The notes: generated by a model not told the origin, from the letters alone. Positions 27,271 through 35,648 are shown, numbered from the stretch's first letter. The stretch is DNA of 64,000 nt from Mycobacterium lentiflavum (GCF_022374895.2 NZ_CP092423.2:1488001-1552000), one strand, 5' to 3'. Program-made: numbers and translations.

Positions 27271-28115
27271 GAAACCTCCAACAGCGTCTTCCCGTCCATC
27301 GTGCGAATAGTACGGCCCAGCTGCTCGAGCAAGGTCAGTGACTTGTACATCCCGCCATTGAGCCCGTCACGGTCGCTGGTGCACAGCGCCAAGGCCGCTT
27401 CGGCCATGGCCTCGACAGGCTCGAGAATGCTTGTGTCGGAGAGGGTTTCCTCGGTAAGCGTGACCTTCACACCTTCGGTCAGCACCGCCTTGACCGGGGC
27501 GAGAGTGTTGGCGACGATCGAGTCGGCATAGAACTCCGAGGCCAATGCTTCGGTTAGCCGGTTCAGCGCCGACTTGGCTGAACCGTACGCCGTCTGAAAG
27601 TGGTAGGTCGGGTCCGGCGGAGGTGTTGTCGGTATGTCGCCGGCGTACGAGCTGATGTTCAGCACCCAGCCCCCGCCACGTGCCCTCATCGTTGGAATCA
27701 CGCGCTGGCACAGGTCGAATGGGGCGAGGTAGTTAACCGTTGTGACGAGCCGCAAGCGCTTTTCCGTGATTTCGGTGAACGGCATGAAGACGGCGGTGGC
27801 GGCGTTGTTGACCAGGATGTCGACGGGTCCGAGGTCGGCGACCACGCAGTCGAGCACTGCGGCCCGCGACTCGGGCGAGGTCAGGTCGAGGCGGTACGGC
27901 ACAGCGTGACCCCCGGCCGCTTCGATATCGGCGACGGTCTCGCGCAAGGTGCCCGGGACGACCCCCTGCGCGGGGTGGTCCAAGCTTCGGGCGCCCAAGG
28001 CGACAACGGCGCCCTCGCAGGCGAATCGCTTTGCGATGGCCGCCCCGATGCCCCGGCTCGCGCCGGTCACCAGAGCGACCCGGCCCTCGAGCGGGCGCGC
28101 CGAACCTGAATTCAT
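27267..28115 (-). CDS. Short-chain dehydrogenase/reductase
   Basis: The 282-residue SDR has GRVALVTGASRGIGAAIAKR, VDILVNNAATAVF (NNA), GGWVLNISSYAGDIP (Ser), then YHFQTAYGSAKSALNRLTEA (Tyr-x3-Lys). I chose ATG 28115, giving MNSGSARPLEGRV; the longer open frame extends into the TetR gene and its extra N-terminus is only a shadow. It couples to the next SDR by an ATGA overlap. It probably oxidises or reduces a hydroxyl on a lipid or steroid-like substrate. Confidence 0.85.
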   Translation of the reverse strand: MNSGSARPLEGRVALVTGASRGIGAAIAKRFACEGAVVALGARSLDHPAQGVVPGTLRETVADIEAAGGHAVPYRLDLTSPESRAAVLDCVVADLGPVDILVNNAATAVFMPFTEITEKRLRLVTTVNYLAPFDLCQRVIPTMRARGGGWVLNISSYAGDIPTTPPPDPTYHFQTAYGSAKSALNRLTEALASEFYADSIVANTLAPVKAVLTEGVKVTLTEETLSDTSILEPVEAMAEAALALCTSDRDGLNGGMYKSLTLLEQLGRTIRTMDGKTLLEVS

Positions 28116-28131
28116 GATGTCCCTTTCGGCG

Positions 28132-28854
28132 TCAGGTCCGTCCGGCGATGCCGGCGCTGGTGAAGATGGCGAGCTGTTCCACGAAGTCGGAATCGAGACC
28201 GGATTCGCGCAGGGGTTGCCCGTACACGGGCCGGTCGACGCGGGTGAGTGCCTCGAGCATGCCCAGCATGCCGAGCATGATCCGGTGCCGGGCACCGGCA
28301 TCGGGCGCGCCGCCCAATGCTCGCCCCATGACCTTACGAAGCATGCCGATCACCTCGGGATCAAAGCCCGCCAAGGCAACTCGTGAGGGATCCTCGGTCT
28401 GACTGAGTGTCGAGAAGACCCGCATCCAGCGCACGCCCCCAACGGGTTCGCGCTCGATGAGTTCGACGATGGGAAGCAGGACAGTGTCTACTGCCTCGCG
28501 GATGGTGACGGCGCCCTCTCGGTCATGCAACGGAACCAGACGCTCCTTGATGCTCTCGGAAATCATGCCGGAGCGACGCTGGATCACCGCTTCGAGCAAG
28601 TCGCGTTTGGTGGCGAAGTAATACGACAAGGCGCGCGGCGCCACGTTCGCCTCCCGGGCGATGGCGCGCAGTGACACCGCGTCTGGGTTGGTGTGCCCGG
28701 CCATCGCCTCGGTGACGTCGAGGATGACGTCGCGTACATCGACGTCGTTGCGCGGGCCCCGGCGCTTCTTCACCTGCTGCGTCACGGAGCCGGCGGGTTC
28801 TGGTCGCCCATCTGAGTTCCTTTCGTCAGTACTGCCGGTAGCGGCGCTGGACAT
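28132..28854 (-). CDS. TetR-family transcriptional regulator
   Basis: The 240-residue protein has an N-terminal DNA-binding domain (VILDVTEAMAGHTNPDAVSL then RAIAREANVAPRALSYYFAT with KRDLLEAVIQ), the TetR signature, and a helical ligand domain with a C-terminal TetR_C-like stretch. The basic KKRRGPRNDVD precedes it. It lies in the middle of the leftward operon, so it probably regulates that operon and its own expression; a perfect inverted repeat at 32238-32262 before the first gene is a candidate operator. Its start overlaps the upstream gene by 29 bases. Confidence 0.88.
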   Translation of the reverse strand: MSSAATGSTDERNSDGRPEPAGSVTQQVKKRRGPRNDVDVRDVILDVTEAMAGHTNPDAVSLRAIAREANVAPRALSYYFATKRDLLEAVIQRRSGMISESIKERLVPLHDREGAVTIREAVDTVLLPIVELIEREPVGGVRWMRVFSTLSQTEDPSRVALAGFDPEVIGMLRKVMGRALGGAPDAGARHRIMLGMLGMLEALTRVDRPVYGQPLRESGLDSDFVEQLAIFTSAGIAGRT

Positions 28855-30184
28855 GCTCCTGGCGGATCCGCACTTGTTCGCGTCGCTGCTCCGGCGTCGT
28901 CCGAGGCGTCGACGCGGGAAGATGATCGAACAGAGTGTCGAGCAAGGCTTTTCGCACCGTCACCGTGGGCAGCCGATCGGTGGGCTGCGGGTATGTCCAG
29001 CGCATGGCCATGAAGCCCGCACGGAGTCCGGTGGTGTCCAGCCAGTTGTGCACGCCCGGGTCGCGGTGCGCGACGACGTACCGGTAGTGGCCGTCGTCGT
29101 CGCGTACGGCCTGGGTGCCGTTCAAACTGCTGACGTGGTTGGCGTAGTCGTGTGATTCACCCCAAACGTTGGCCAGGTGGAAGCCCATGTATGCCGGCAG
29201 CTCGAACACTTCTGTGTCAATGACGAGCACTTCGTCCGGCGCCAGGTCGTAGACCCCGCCGGAGTAAACGTTAGTGCTCTGTCCGCCGCCGGTCGCGAGA
29301 GACGCAGCGGCGGGAGCGTTGAAGTCGTTGCGCGGCATGAAGCTAACGCCGTCCCCGTTGCGGTCCCCGTAGGCCTCGAGGACCACGTCGTAAAACTTGT
29401 TCCAGAACCGCGTCTGGTTGTCGACGATTTCGCCAACGCGACGCATCGCCGCCGCCGCGGCGGCCGGCTGCAACGCGGGCGGGTGCTCGCCGACCTTGTC
29501 GAGTCGGCGGATGAACAGCTCCGGCGACTGCTCGCGTTCCCAGTCGTGGAACAGGAATCGCACGGTCACATGCTCCGCGTAGAACATCGTACCGCTGCCG
29601 CGCGAGATCCGTTGCGTGGCAATGAAGTTCCCTGTGTGCTCCTCCGGCGGCTCAGGTGCGAGCAAGATTTCAAATCGCCCGTCGTCGCTGAGGATCAGAT
29701 CGGAGGAGTCGAGCTTACCGGTGTTGCCGCGCGCACCCGGCTGCAGTTCGGCTAGATCCCCGCTGTCACCCGCGTAGCCGGTGTGTGCCTCGACGATGAC
29801 GTACTGGGGCGCGATGGGCCCCGACGGCGCCGGTTTAGCCCCGCGCCAATGTCGCCAATCCTGTACCTGCCCGGTGATCAAGTAGGTGTAGCGCCCATCG
29901 ATCGGTGTAGAGAGGTACATCGCGTCGCTGTTGTCGATCGTGGCTTTGTCCAGGACCTGCAGGCTTCGCCGGAAGTAAGGGAAGGCCGGATCGCCGAAGA
30001 ACGCCCGCTCGACTGCCGAGTACACGAAGCCCAGCAGGTACCGATAGCCCTCAGCAAGATCGCGCGGTCCGGCCTGCGGCGGTGCGTACAGTTCGGGAGA
30101 CTCGAGGGCATCCCTGGCCCGACCCAGCTGCTCGATCATCTCGTCCCAGGCGGTGCGTAGGGTCTTCGCGTGCTCAGTCGACAT
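28826..30184 (-). CDS. DUF1214-like domain protein
   Basis: The 452-residue soluble protein has no signal peptide. The C-terminal part (VLVIDTEVFELPAYMGFHLA, NVWGESHDYANHVSSLNGTQ, YRYVVAHRDPGVHNWLDTTG) matches the DUF1214 pattern seen in many mycobacterial operons for lipid, steroid or aromatic metabolism. The N-terminal third (AEGYRYLLGFVYSAVERAFF, YTYLITGQVQDWRHW) is also typical of that group. No catalytic role is established. It overlaps the sulfotransferase by 11 bases and the TetR gene by 29, so it is part of the same operon. Confidence 0.75.
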   Translation of the reverse strand: MSTEHAKTLRTAWDEMIEQLGRARDALESPELYAPPQAGPRDLAEGYRYLLGFVYSAVERAFFGDPAFPYFRRSLQVLDKATIDNSDAMYLSTPIDGRYTYLITGQVQDWRHWRGAKPAPSGPIAPQYVIVEAHTGYAGDSGDLAELQPGARGNTGKLDSSDLILSDDGRFEILLAPEPPEEHTGNFIATQRISRGSGTMFYAEHVTVRFLFHDWEREQSPELFIRRLDKVGEHPPALQPAAAAAAMRRVGEIVDNQTRFWNKFYDVVLEAYGDRNGDGVSFMPRNDFNAPAAASLATGGGQSTNVYSGGVYDLAPDEVLVIDTEVFELPAYMGFHLANVWGESHDYANHVSSLNGTQAVRDDDGHYRYVVAHRDPGVHNWLDTTGLRAGFMAMRWTYPQPTDRLPTVTVRKALLDTLFDHLPASTPRTTPEQRREQVRIRQEHVQRRYRQY

Positions 30185-31316
30185 TGCCTGACTCCCATCC
30201 GAATCGATCGAACAGCGGCGCCAATCGAGTGCGGATCTCGTCGGCGTCCAGCCCGAATTCCTCGAGGCTGTAGGTGTGTCCGGACCGGTACTCGCGACCC
30301 TTTTCGCCCGCGAGTGCCTTCTGCTGCTCCGGGCCCATCTCGAGCCCCACCTCGTCGTACACGCGGCGCATGGTGCCGGCCGGGTCCGTCACGAGGTCGC
30401 TGTAATCCACAATCGCGCTGGGTACTTCGGGGTGGGCGTCCAATACTGCCAGCGGGTGCTGGTAGTAGTGGTATGACGAGTCCGCGAAGTACCGGAAAGA
30501 CGCCCGTATGTCCGAATCCGACCGCTTGCGCGCAGAGTAGGCGAACTGCATCAGCTTGAGGAAGCTCGGGATCGTCTCGTAAGGGTTTCGCACCGGCACG
30601 ACGAAGCGGGCGTCGGGGAAGGTTCGAATGAGGCTTTCCACCCGGCCGCAGTGCACGGGTGCCTTCGAAAGATGCGTCAGGTCAGGCCCGTTGAGGACCA
30701 GCTGGCGACGCAGGCACTCCTTGTAGAAGCTCATGACGCGGTCTCGCTTGGCGGCGGGCCACCGGTCGTCGAGGTAGTAGAAGTCGAGTTCGTCGACGTA
30801 TGGGTACTGCACCACCCAAAAGCCCGACGCGCACGACATCGTCAGCAGGAATTCGTCTTCCTCCGGTGCGAAAAGTCCTGACTCGTGCACACTTTGACTC
30901 TTGCTGAACAGCCGCTCGTCCAGGCGGTCGATGCGCCGGCGGAGCCGACCGCCCAGGCGCTGGTCCCAGCGCAGCACGGTCCTTAGCAACTTCTTCTCGA
31001 TCAGCGAGGGAAAGAACATCTCCCACAGGAGCACATACGAGAACTGGGGATCATTGGCCATCATGCGGTGCAGATACGTTGTGCCGCTGCGCGCGTGACC
31101 GACCACGAAGACCGGTTGGCGGACTTCGGTGTGTCGCAGCGACGGAAAGAAGATGGGGTCGAGCGCGAACGTCACCGCGTGCAGCAGCGCCATGGCCGGC
31201 ACTACGACGCACATCGTGCGGTACTGGCGGCGACGGCGTGCGGGATTCTGTTCACGGCGGACCAGACGCACCAATGTCCACCAGGTGCGGAAGTCGAAAT
31301 AGAAGAAGTTCTTCAC
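30174..31316 (-). CDS. Sulfotransferase family protein
   Basis: This 380-residue sulfotransferase-like enzyme has the PAPS 5'-phosphosulfate loop in PVFVVGHARSGTTYLHRMM and a 3'-phosphate-binding region FPDARFVVPVRNPYETIPSF. A motif near the end (EYRSGHTYSLEEFGLD) is shared by mycobacterial homologues next to DUF1214 genes. I chose GTG 31316, eight bases after the upstream stop; the longer frame overlaps that gene with an Arg-rich shadow. The acceptor is unknown. The Glu/Asp-rich site and operon suggest a hydroxylated lipid or steroid (inference). Confidence 0.85.
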   Translation of the reverse strand: MKNFFYFDFRTWWTLVRLVRREQNPARRRRQYRTMCVVVPAMALLHAVTFALDPIFFPSLRHTEVRQPVFVVGHARSGTTYLHRMMANDPQFSYVLLWEMFFPSLIEKKLLRTVLRWDQRLGGRLRRRIDRLDERLFSKSQSVHESGLFAPEEDEFLLTMSCASGFWVVQYPYVDELDFYYLDDRWPAAKRDRVMSFYKECLRRQLVLNGPDLTHLSKAPVHCGRVESLIRTFPDARFVVPVRNPYETIPSFLKLMQFAYSARKRSDSDIRASFRYFADSSYHYYQHPLAVLDAHPEVPSAIVDYSDLVTDPAGTMRRVYDEVGLEMGPEQQKALAGEKGREYRSGHTYSLEEFGLDADEIRTRLAPLFDRFGWESGNVD

Positions 31317-31324
31317 GACGCGCC

Positions 31325-32209
31325 TTACGGATTGACCTTGCAGATGACGTCTTCGGCGAACCGTTCGAGCTTGGCTAGCTTGTCGGCCAGCGGCTGAGTG
31401 TCGTCGCCCTTGAGGTAGGGGTTGCGAAAGCCGACCACGACATCGGTGACGCCCAAGTCTTCTAGTTGCTTGCATCCTTGGACGGTTCGCGCGTCGGTGC
31501 CGGCGGCGTGAATCTCGAAGGGCTCATTAACTTTTCCTGCCTCAACCCGCCAGCCGTGCAGCTTTTTCAGCATCGAGGTGAGGGCGTCCCTCGGTCCGCC
31601 GGCATGCATCCATCCGTTGCCCTTCGTCGCGGCTCGTTGCAGGGCGGCATCCGAATGACCCCCGATTAGCAGTGGCACCGGCCGGGTTGGCACCGGACAT
31701 ACCTTCAGCGAGGGGACATCGTAGAAGCGTCCGTGGAACTCGAAGAACTCCCCGGACTCGAGGCCGCGGAAGACATCGATGGCCTCGTCCATCCGCGCGC
31801 CCTTGTGCGCCGGGTCGACGCCGGCCATCAGATAGTCATCCGGGTAGGGGCTGGTTCCAAGGCCGATGCCGAGGCCCAGTCGGTTGCCCGTCAGCTTTGC
31901 CACCGAGAATGCTTGCTTAGCAACCCAAACGGGCGCGCGGAGCGGGAACTTCACGACAAACGTGTTGAAGCGGATGCGCTCGGTGATGGCCCCCAGCGAT
32001 GCGGCGAGCACGAACGGTTCGATGAACTCCTTGCCCTCCAGGAAGCTGCGGTCGCCGTCGGCCGTGTAGGGATAGACGGCGTCCGAATGTTCCGGATAAG
32101 CAATGGAATCGGGGATCGTGAACCCGTCATACCCGGCAGCCTCGGCTGCGACGGCGAGGCTCGGCAGGTACTCCGAACGCGTCATCACATCCGTGAACGT
32201 GAAGCGCAT
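31325..32209 (-). CDS. LLM-class F420-dependent oxidoreductase
   Basis: The 294-residue TIM-barrel protein belongs to the luciferase-like monooxygenase superfamily, which in mycobacteria mostly uses F420. Visible are MRFTFTDVMTRSEYLPSLAV, IRFNTFVVKFPLRAPVWVAK, RLGLGIGLGTSPYPDDYL and VPLLIGGHSDAALQRAAT. ATG 32209 matches the family start; the upstream Met gives a longer non-homologous leader. It is the first gene of the operon that runs to 26455 and has a 25-base inverted repeat 29 bases upstream. The substrate is unknown. Confidence 0.88.
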   Translation of the reverse strand: MRFTFTDVMTRSEYLPSLAVAAEAAGYDGFTIPDSIAYPEHSDAVYPYTADGDRSFLEGKEFIEPFVLAASLGAITERIRFNTFVVKFPLRAPVWVAKQAFSVAKLTGNRLGLGIGLGTSPYPDDYLMAGVDPAHKGARMDEAIDVFRGLESGEFFEFHGRFYDVPSLKVCPVPTRPVPLLIGGHSDAALQRAATKGNGWMHAGGPRDALTSMLKKLHGWRVEAGKVNEPFEIHAAGTDARTVQGCKQLEDLGVTDVVVGFRNPYLKGDDTQPLADKLAKLERFAEDVICKVNP

Positions 32210-32237
32210 CGGCCGGGCTCCTTCACTCCTCGCTGAG

Positions 32238-32262
32238 TCAGGTGCCATCCTGATGCACCTGA
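32238..32262. promoter_or_regulatory. Perfect inverted repeat, candidate TetR operator
   Basis: TCAGGTGC and GCACCTGA form an exact 8-base inverted repeat around a 9-base spacer. It lies in the divergent region between the LLM-sulfotransferase operon and the type VII target gene, 29 bases from the LLM start codon. The spacing suits a TetR dimer, and a TetR gene lies in the operon. Binding is inferred. Confidence 0.45.
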
Positions 32263-32365
32263 GGTATTTAATCAAGTGAGGAAATAGCTGGAGGGTGAGG
32301 GGCGCCGCTTCACAAAATTAGCTAAGCTTCACGGCGCGGTGCCGGGGACCGAGAGGGGGGCCATC

Positions 32366-32674
32366 GTGGCTGATGAGTTGGATGTCGATCTCGTTGCGCT
32401 GCACGTTGGCAGCAATCATGTGCTCAATGGGATCGGCGAGGCCGCGGTGGAATTCGTCGGCCATGAAGACGGGCTGGCCGATGCCGCGCCGGGCTGGGTC
32501 GGGTCCTCGCAACTCGCGTTGGGTCAGCTGGCGGCGCGGTGGGAGGCCAGACACAGCCAACACAGGCTTCAGGTAGGGGGATTGGGGACGCACGTCGCCG
32601 AAGCGATGGTCCGTTTCTCCACGAATGAGGACGATTCGGCCAGCATGCTCAGGTCGGTGCGGGAACAGGGGTAG
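32366..32674 (+). CDS. EspC-like type VII secretion target
   Basis: The 102-residue helical protein has the pattern of the EspC/DUF2580 group: VDLVALHVGSNHVLNGIGEA, a central GWVGSSQLALGQLAARWEAR and a C-terminal helix with FSTNE in the place where these proteins carry the YxxxD/E secretion motif (Phe replaces Tyr). Members pair with a larger ESX substrate encoded next door. GTG 32366 follows a GAGAGGGGGG ribosome site. The stop is three bases before the 641-residue gene, so this is probably its secretion partner. No ESX core genes lie in the window. Confidence 0.8.
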   Translation: MADELDVDLVALHVGSNHVLNGIGEAAVEFVGHEDGLADAAPGWVGSSQLALGQLAARWEARHSQHRLQVGGLGTHVAEAMVRFSTNEDDSASMLRSVREQG

Positions 32675-32677
32675 CGA

Positions 32678-34603
32678 GTGGGGTCGCTGACGCCCGCAGA
32701 CGTCAAGCGCTGGGATCTGAACGCGATTCGCGCGGTGTTCGAGACGGCCACCGGACGCGCAAGTACGTTGCAGCGCTTGGGGGAAAGCCTGCAGCAGGCC
32801 CACAACGTGCTCGCCGAGTGGCAAGGTGAAGCAGGCGACGCATTTCGCGTCGACGTAGGAAAGATTCGCCGCGACATCGAGGCGGATGGCGCGGAATCCC
32901 AGCTGGTGGCCGCGGCGGTGTCGCGGGCCGAGGCGGATGTGAGCGCGTGCAAGCGCGAGCTGGTTGACATCGAATGCGCCGCCCAGGCTAACGGTTGGTC
33001 CATCACGCCGGACTGGCGAATCGACGTCGGCCCCGCGGGGATTCCAGCGAATCGACTCGATCTCGCCTACAAGCTGCAGAACCTGCAGGGAGAGCTCGAC
33101 GCCTGCAAGGTGCACGCCCACACCGCCGATCACGAGCTCGCCACGGCGATCGGTGCTGCCGTCGGCACAGCCCCGCCGGGTGCTCCCGGATCCGCGCCAG
33201 GTGGTGCCCCGGTGCCCCAAGGCCCACCGAACCAGGCGCCCGCGAACAAGGCGAAGACGTGGCAAGACATGTTGACGCCCGTTGGCGGCGTGGACGGTCC
33301 GCCGGGAAGCGCTCCGCCGAAGGACGCCACGGCGCCCGCGAACAAGGCGAAGACGTGGCAAGACATGTTGATGCCCGCCGGCGCCGCGGACGCTTCGCCG
33401 GGCGGTGCCCCGCCCAAGGACGCTCCGGCTCCGACGGCGATGGCGCCGGGCGGCACGCCGCTTCCGAAGGGCCCGCCGGTCCCCGCGGCCGGAGGCAAGC
33501 CGCGGACACTGAACGAGGTGCTGTTGCCCGGCGGCCCCGTTCCGCTGCCCCAGCCGAGCCCCGCAGAGTTGGAAAGCGCCAAGGCGTTGTTGCGCAAGGT
33601 GATGCTCGGAGATGGCGTGCCGCCGGATCAGATCGAAGCACGCGTGAACGAAGCAGTGGCCGGCGCGCAGCGGTGGATCGACCAGGGCGGAATTCCTCCC
33701 TACATGCCTCCCGAGCCCAAGGCTCCGCCACCGCCGGGATTCGGTGAAGGATTCGCCGACCGCTGGTTTGCAACCGAAGAGAGTGTTCACAACCTTCTCG
33801 GCGTAGGAAACCGCGGATTGCCGGGCGCGCTCGACGCGTGGAAGCAAATGATCCAAGGCACGGTCGAGACTGTCCAAAACCCGGCGGGGGCGGCGATCGG
33901 CGAAGTGCAAAATGCCCTGAATTCGCCGAGTCCGGCCTACTATCTTGGCGGCAAATCCGCCGACGCCGCAGTCTCCTTGCCCGCAATGCTCTTCGGTCCG
34001 GAAGCGGCGGGCGTTGGCAAACTAGCCGACATCGACGCTGCCGCCGCAATCGATTACGGTGCAACGCAGCTACCGCACAGCCCGATCGGTTTCGAACACC
34101 CAATCCCTTTCCATCCGTTTGCAGACCAAGCAGGGCAAGATCTTTACGCGGCGTTTATGCACGGAGAGCCGACCACAGAGCTCAGCCGACAAATCGCTGA
34201 AATGTCGACTCACTATGTAGGTGACAACCCGGACCGAGTGGTCCTTGGCAAATACGGCGGGCTCGAGGGCGGCTACATCGGCGAAGCCAGAGGCCAGGGC
34301 GGAATCTACTTCAGCACTGGCGACCCGGCTTGGGACGCTATGGCGTTCGGGCTTAGCAAGGTAGAAGAGCACAGCCTCGTCTGGCCGGTCAACGAGCAAT
34401 TCCTCCGTGGCCAAATGGAGAGCGGCGTCCCTCGGATCGAATACCATTTACCGCAGGGATTTGGTAATGTTGAGGAGCTGATGGCGCTAGATCCGAATTC
34501 ATATTCTGCTAAAGAAATTGCGTTCTTGAAGAGCAATGCCGCGACATACGGTTATCAGCAAGTCGGAGATTCGTGGGTGCGTATCCCGGGGGGGCCGAGA
34601 TGA
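32678..34603 (+). CDS. Putative type VII-secreted polymorphic toxin
   Basis: This 641-residue modular protein has four parts. Residues 1-150 form a helical WXG-type head (LGESLQQAHNVLAEWQGEAG contains WQG). Residues 160-300 are Pro/Ala-rich and include a duplicated 32-residue unit (33235-33377). Residues 300-440 form a linker with PPPGFGEGFADRWFATEESV. From about 475 there is a compact C-terminal domain (VVLGKYGGLEGGYIGEARGQ, GGIYFSTGDPAWD, WPVNEQFLRGQMESGVPRIE, AATYGYQQVGDSWVRI) like cargo domains of polymorphic toxins. I cannot name its activity; it is not TNT-like. It starts with GTG 32678. The next gene overlaps its stop and is the likely immunity protein. Confidence 0.78.
   Translation: MGSLTPADVKRWDLNAIRAVFETATGRASTLQRLGESLQQAHNVLAEWQGEAGDAFRVDVGKIRRDIEADGAESQLVAAAVSRAEADVSACKRELVDIECAAQANGWSITPDWRIDVGPAGIPANRLDLAYKLQNLQGELDACKVHAHTADHELATAIGAAVGTAPPGAPGSAPGGAPVPQGPPNQAPANKAKTWQDMLTPVGGVDGPPGSAPPKDATAPANKAKTWQDMLMPAGAADASPGGAPPKDAPAPTAMAPGGTPLPKGPPVPAAGGKPRTLNEVLLPGGPVPLPQPSPAELESAKALLRKVMLGDGVPPDQIEARVNEAVAGAQRWIDQGGIPPYMPPEPKAPPPPGFGEGFADRWFATEESVHNLLGVGNRGLPGALDAWKQMIQGTVETVQNPAGAAIGEVQNALNSPSPAYYLGGKSADAAVSLPAMLFGPEAAGVGKLADIDAAAAIDYGATQLPHSPIGFEHPIPFHPFADQAGQDLYAAFMHGEPTTELSRQIAEMSTHYVGDNPDRVVLGKYGGLEGGYIGEARGQGGIYFSTGDPAWDAMAFGLSKVEEHSLVWPVNEQFLRGQMESGVPRIEYHLPQGFGNVEELMALDPNSYSAKEIAFLKSNAATYGYQQVGDSWVRIPGGPR
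33235..33377 (+). repeat. In-frame 96-base duplication in the toxin linker
   Basis: Bases 33235-33281 recur at 33331-33377 with a single difference in 47. The offset of 96 bases adds 32 residues, giving two copies of PANKAKTWQDML. It lies within the Pro/Ala-rich part of the toxin gene, so it changes linker length and not the frame. Confidence 0.85.
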
Positions 34604-35043
34604 CACAAGAGTTCTTGGTAGGAGTCAGGTCTATCGTCGAGCCCTTATTGACTGACCTTGGCTTTCAGTTGGATGAGTTCGACGATGATGTGGATGAATG
34701 GGGCCGAAAGGGCTCTGTTGTGTTCTTCCGTTCGAAGGATTGCAGAATCCAAATCTACGACTCGACTAGGGACGGCTCGATCAATTGCATGATTGCCGCA
34801 CTGGATGCCCCAAAGGTGTTCGGTCCCCACGATCAGTCTGGGAAGTGGCAATACCTTCCCAGGTTTGCCATTCGCCAGGGAGTTCCACTCGAGGAAATCA
34901 GGAAAGACAACCTTAATGTCGATTTTCCGACGACGAGTCAATTGCTTGAATCGGTGCGGGAGCGCATCCAGAAATATTTTTCCATCGCACACGAAGGCAT
35001 TCTGGAGATGGGCGGGTCGGAGTACTGGAAGTCGAGCCCGTGA
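34600..35043 (+). CDS. Candidate immunity protein for the adjacent toxin (immA)
   Basis: The 147-residue soluble protein is acidic (DEFDDDVDEWGRKG), with alternating strands (SVVFFRSKDCRIQIYDSTRD, INCMIAALDAP) and a helical C-terminus (SQLLESVRERIQKYFSIAHE). No signal peptide is visible, so it is cytoplasmic. ATG 34600 overlaps the toxin stop (ATGA), the arrangement typical of toxin-immunity pairs. A truncated paralogue lies at 35251-35616. G+C is near 50 percent, far below the neighbourhood. I do not recognise a named family; the immunity role is inferred from position, size and paralogy. Confidence 0.72.
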   Translation: MTQEFLVGVRSIVEPLLTDLGFQLDEFDDDVDEWGRKGSVVFFRSKDCRIQIYDSTRDGSINCMIAALDAPKVFGPHDQSGKWQYLPRFAIRQGVPLEEIRKDNLNVDFPTTSQLLESVRERIQKYFSIAHEGILEMGGSEYWKSSP

Positions 35044-35115
35044 GTTTTCCCTTGCGTTTTTCGCTATGGAAATTTCGCGGCGGTGGGGATCGACCTCCTG
35101 AAAACAAAGCACTGT

Positions 35116-35190
35116 CAGGCCAAATTGGTTGGCGATCGCGCCGAGCGCTTCAAGTACGAGTACGAGGTGTTGAGTCGATTCGGCGACCGC
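35116..35190 (+). pseudogene. Fragment of an Imm63-like gene
   Basis: Bases 35122-35181 match 35895-35954, inside the Imm63-like gene, with five differences in 60. The fragment encodes KLVGDRAERFKYEYEVLSRF, where the intact gene has KLVGDRAERFKYEYQVLSRF. Nothing upstream corresponds to the first two thirds of that gene. It is a remnant left behind immA. Confidence 0.85.
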
Positions 35191-35194
35191 TTCG

Positions 35195-35247
35195 CAGCAG
35201 GTTCTCTCAAGTCAAATGAAACGGGGAGTCCCTCGGATTGAATATCG
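35195..35247 (+). pseudogene. Fragment of a toxin C-terminal domain
   Basis: Read from 35195, this piece encodes QQVLSSQMKRGVPRIEYR, matching EQFLRGQMESGVPRIEYH near residues 575-590 of the complete toxin. It starts where the Imm63 fragment ends and stops where the truncated immA paralogue begins, so it marks a recombination scar. Confidence 0.7.
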
Positions 35248-35250
35248 AGT

Positions 35251-35616
35251 ATGGGGTTTACCGTCGACACCATCGATGACGATGTCGACGAAGGAGGCAG
35301 AACGGCCTCATTTGTCGTCTACCGCGGCCAAGATTGCAAGATCCAGGTCTACTATTCTTCTCGAGAGGGCGAGATCAACGCGATGATCGGTACGCTAGAT
35401 GCGCCGAATCAGCATGGTCTGTACGATCAATCGCGAAAGTGGCATTACTTCAATGACTTTGCAGATGAACCTAAAATTTGCCTGGAAGAGTTGGTACGGA
35501 ATCTTCGGGACGAACGGTCAAATTTCGAAACTACGCAGAAGTGGCTCGAATGGATCAAAAGAGAGCGCATAGATCGTTATTTTGAATCGGCGTACGCAGC
35601 GATAGTAGGAGAATAG
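35251..35616 (+). CDS. Truncated paralogue of the candidate immunity protein (immA')
   Basis: The 121-residue frame begins MGFTVDTIDDDVDEGGRTAS and continues FVVYRGQDCKIQVYYSSREG, EINAMIGTLDAPNQHGLYDQ and SRKWHYFNDF, colinear with the complete protein at 34600 but lacking its first 19 or so residues. The lost part is replaced by the toxin fragment. ATG 35251 has only a weak ribosome site, so it may not be translated. It could be an orphan immunity gene against a related toxin, or a remnant. G+C is unusually low for the window. Confidence 0.6.
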   Translation: MGFTVDTIDDDVDEGGRTASFVVYRGQDCKIQVYYSSREGEINAMIGTLDAPNQHGLYDQSRKWHYFNDFADEPKICLEELVRNLRDERSNFETTQKWLEWIKRERIDRYFESAYAAIVGE

Positions 35617-35648
35617 TGAAGACTTGGCTCCGATCATAGCGGGATGCG

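Noticed and set aside
32318..33910. 530-codon open frame opposite the type VII genes
   Set aside because: Arg/His-rich shadow of the EspC-like and toxin genes, which have clear family features on the other strand.
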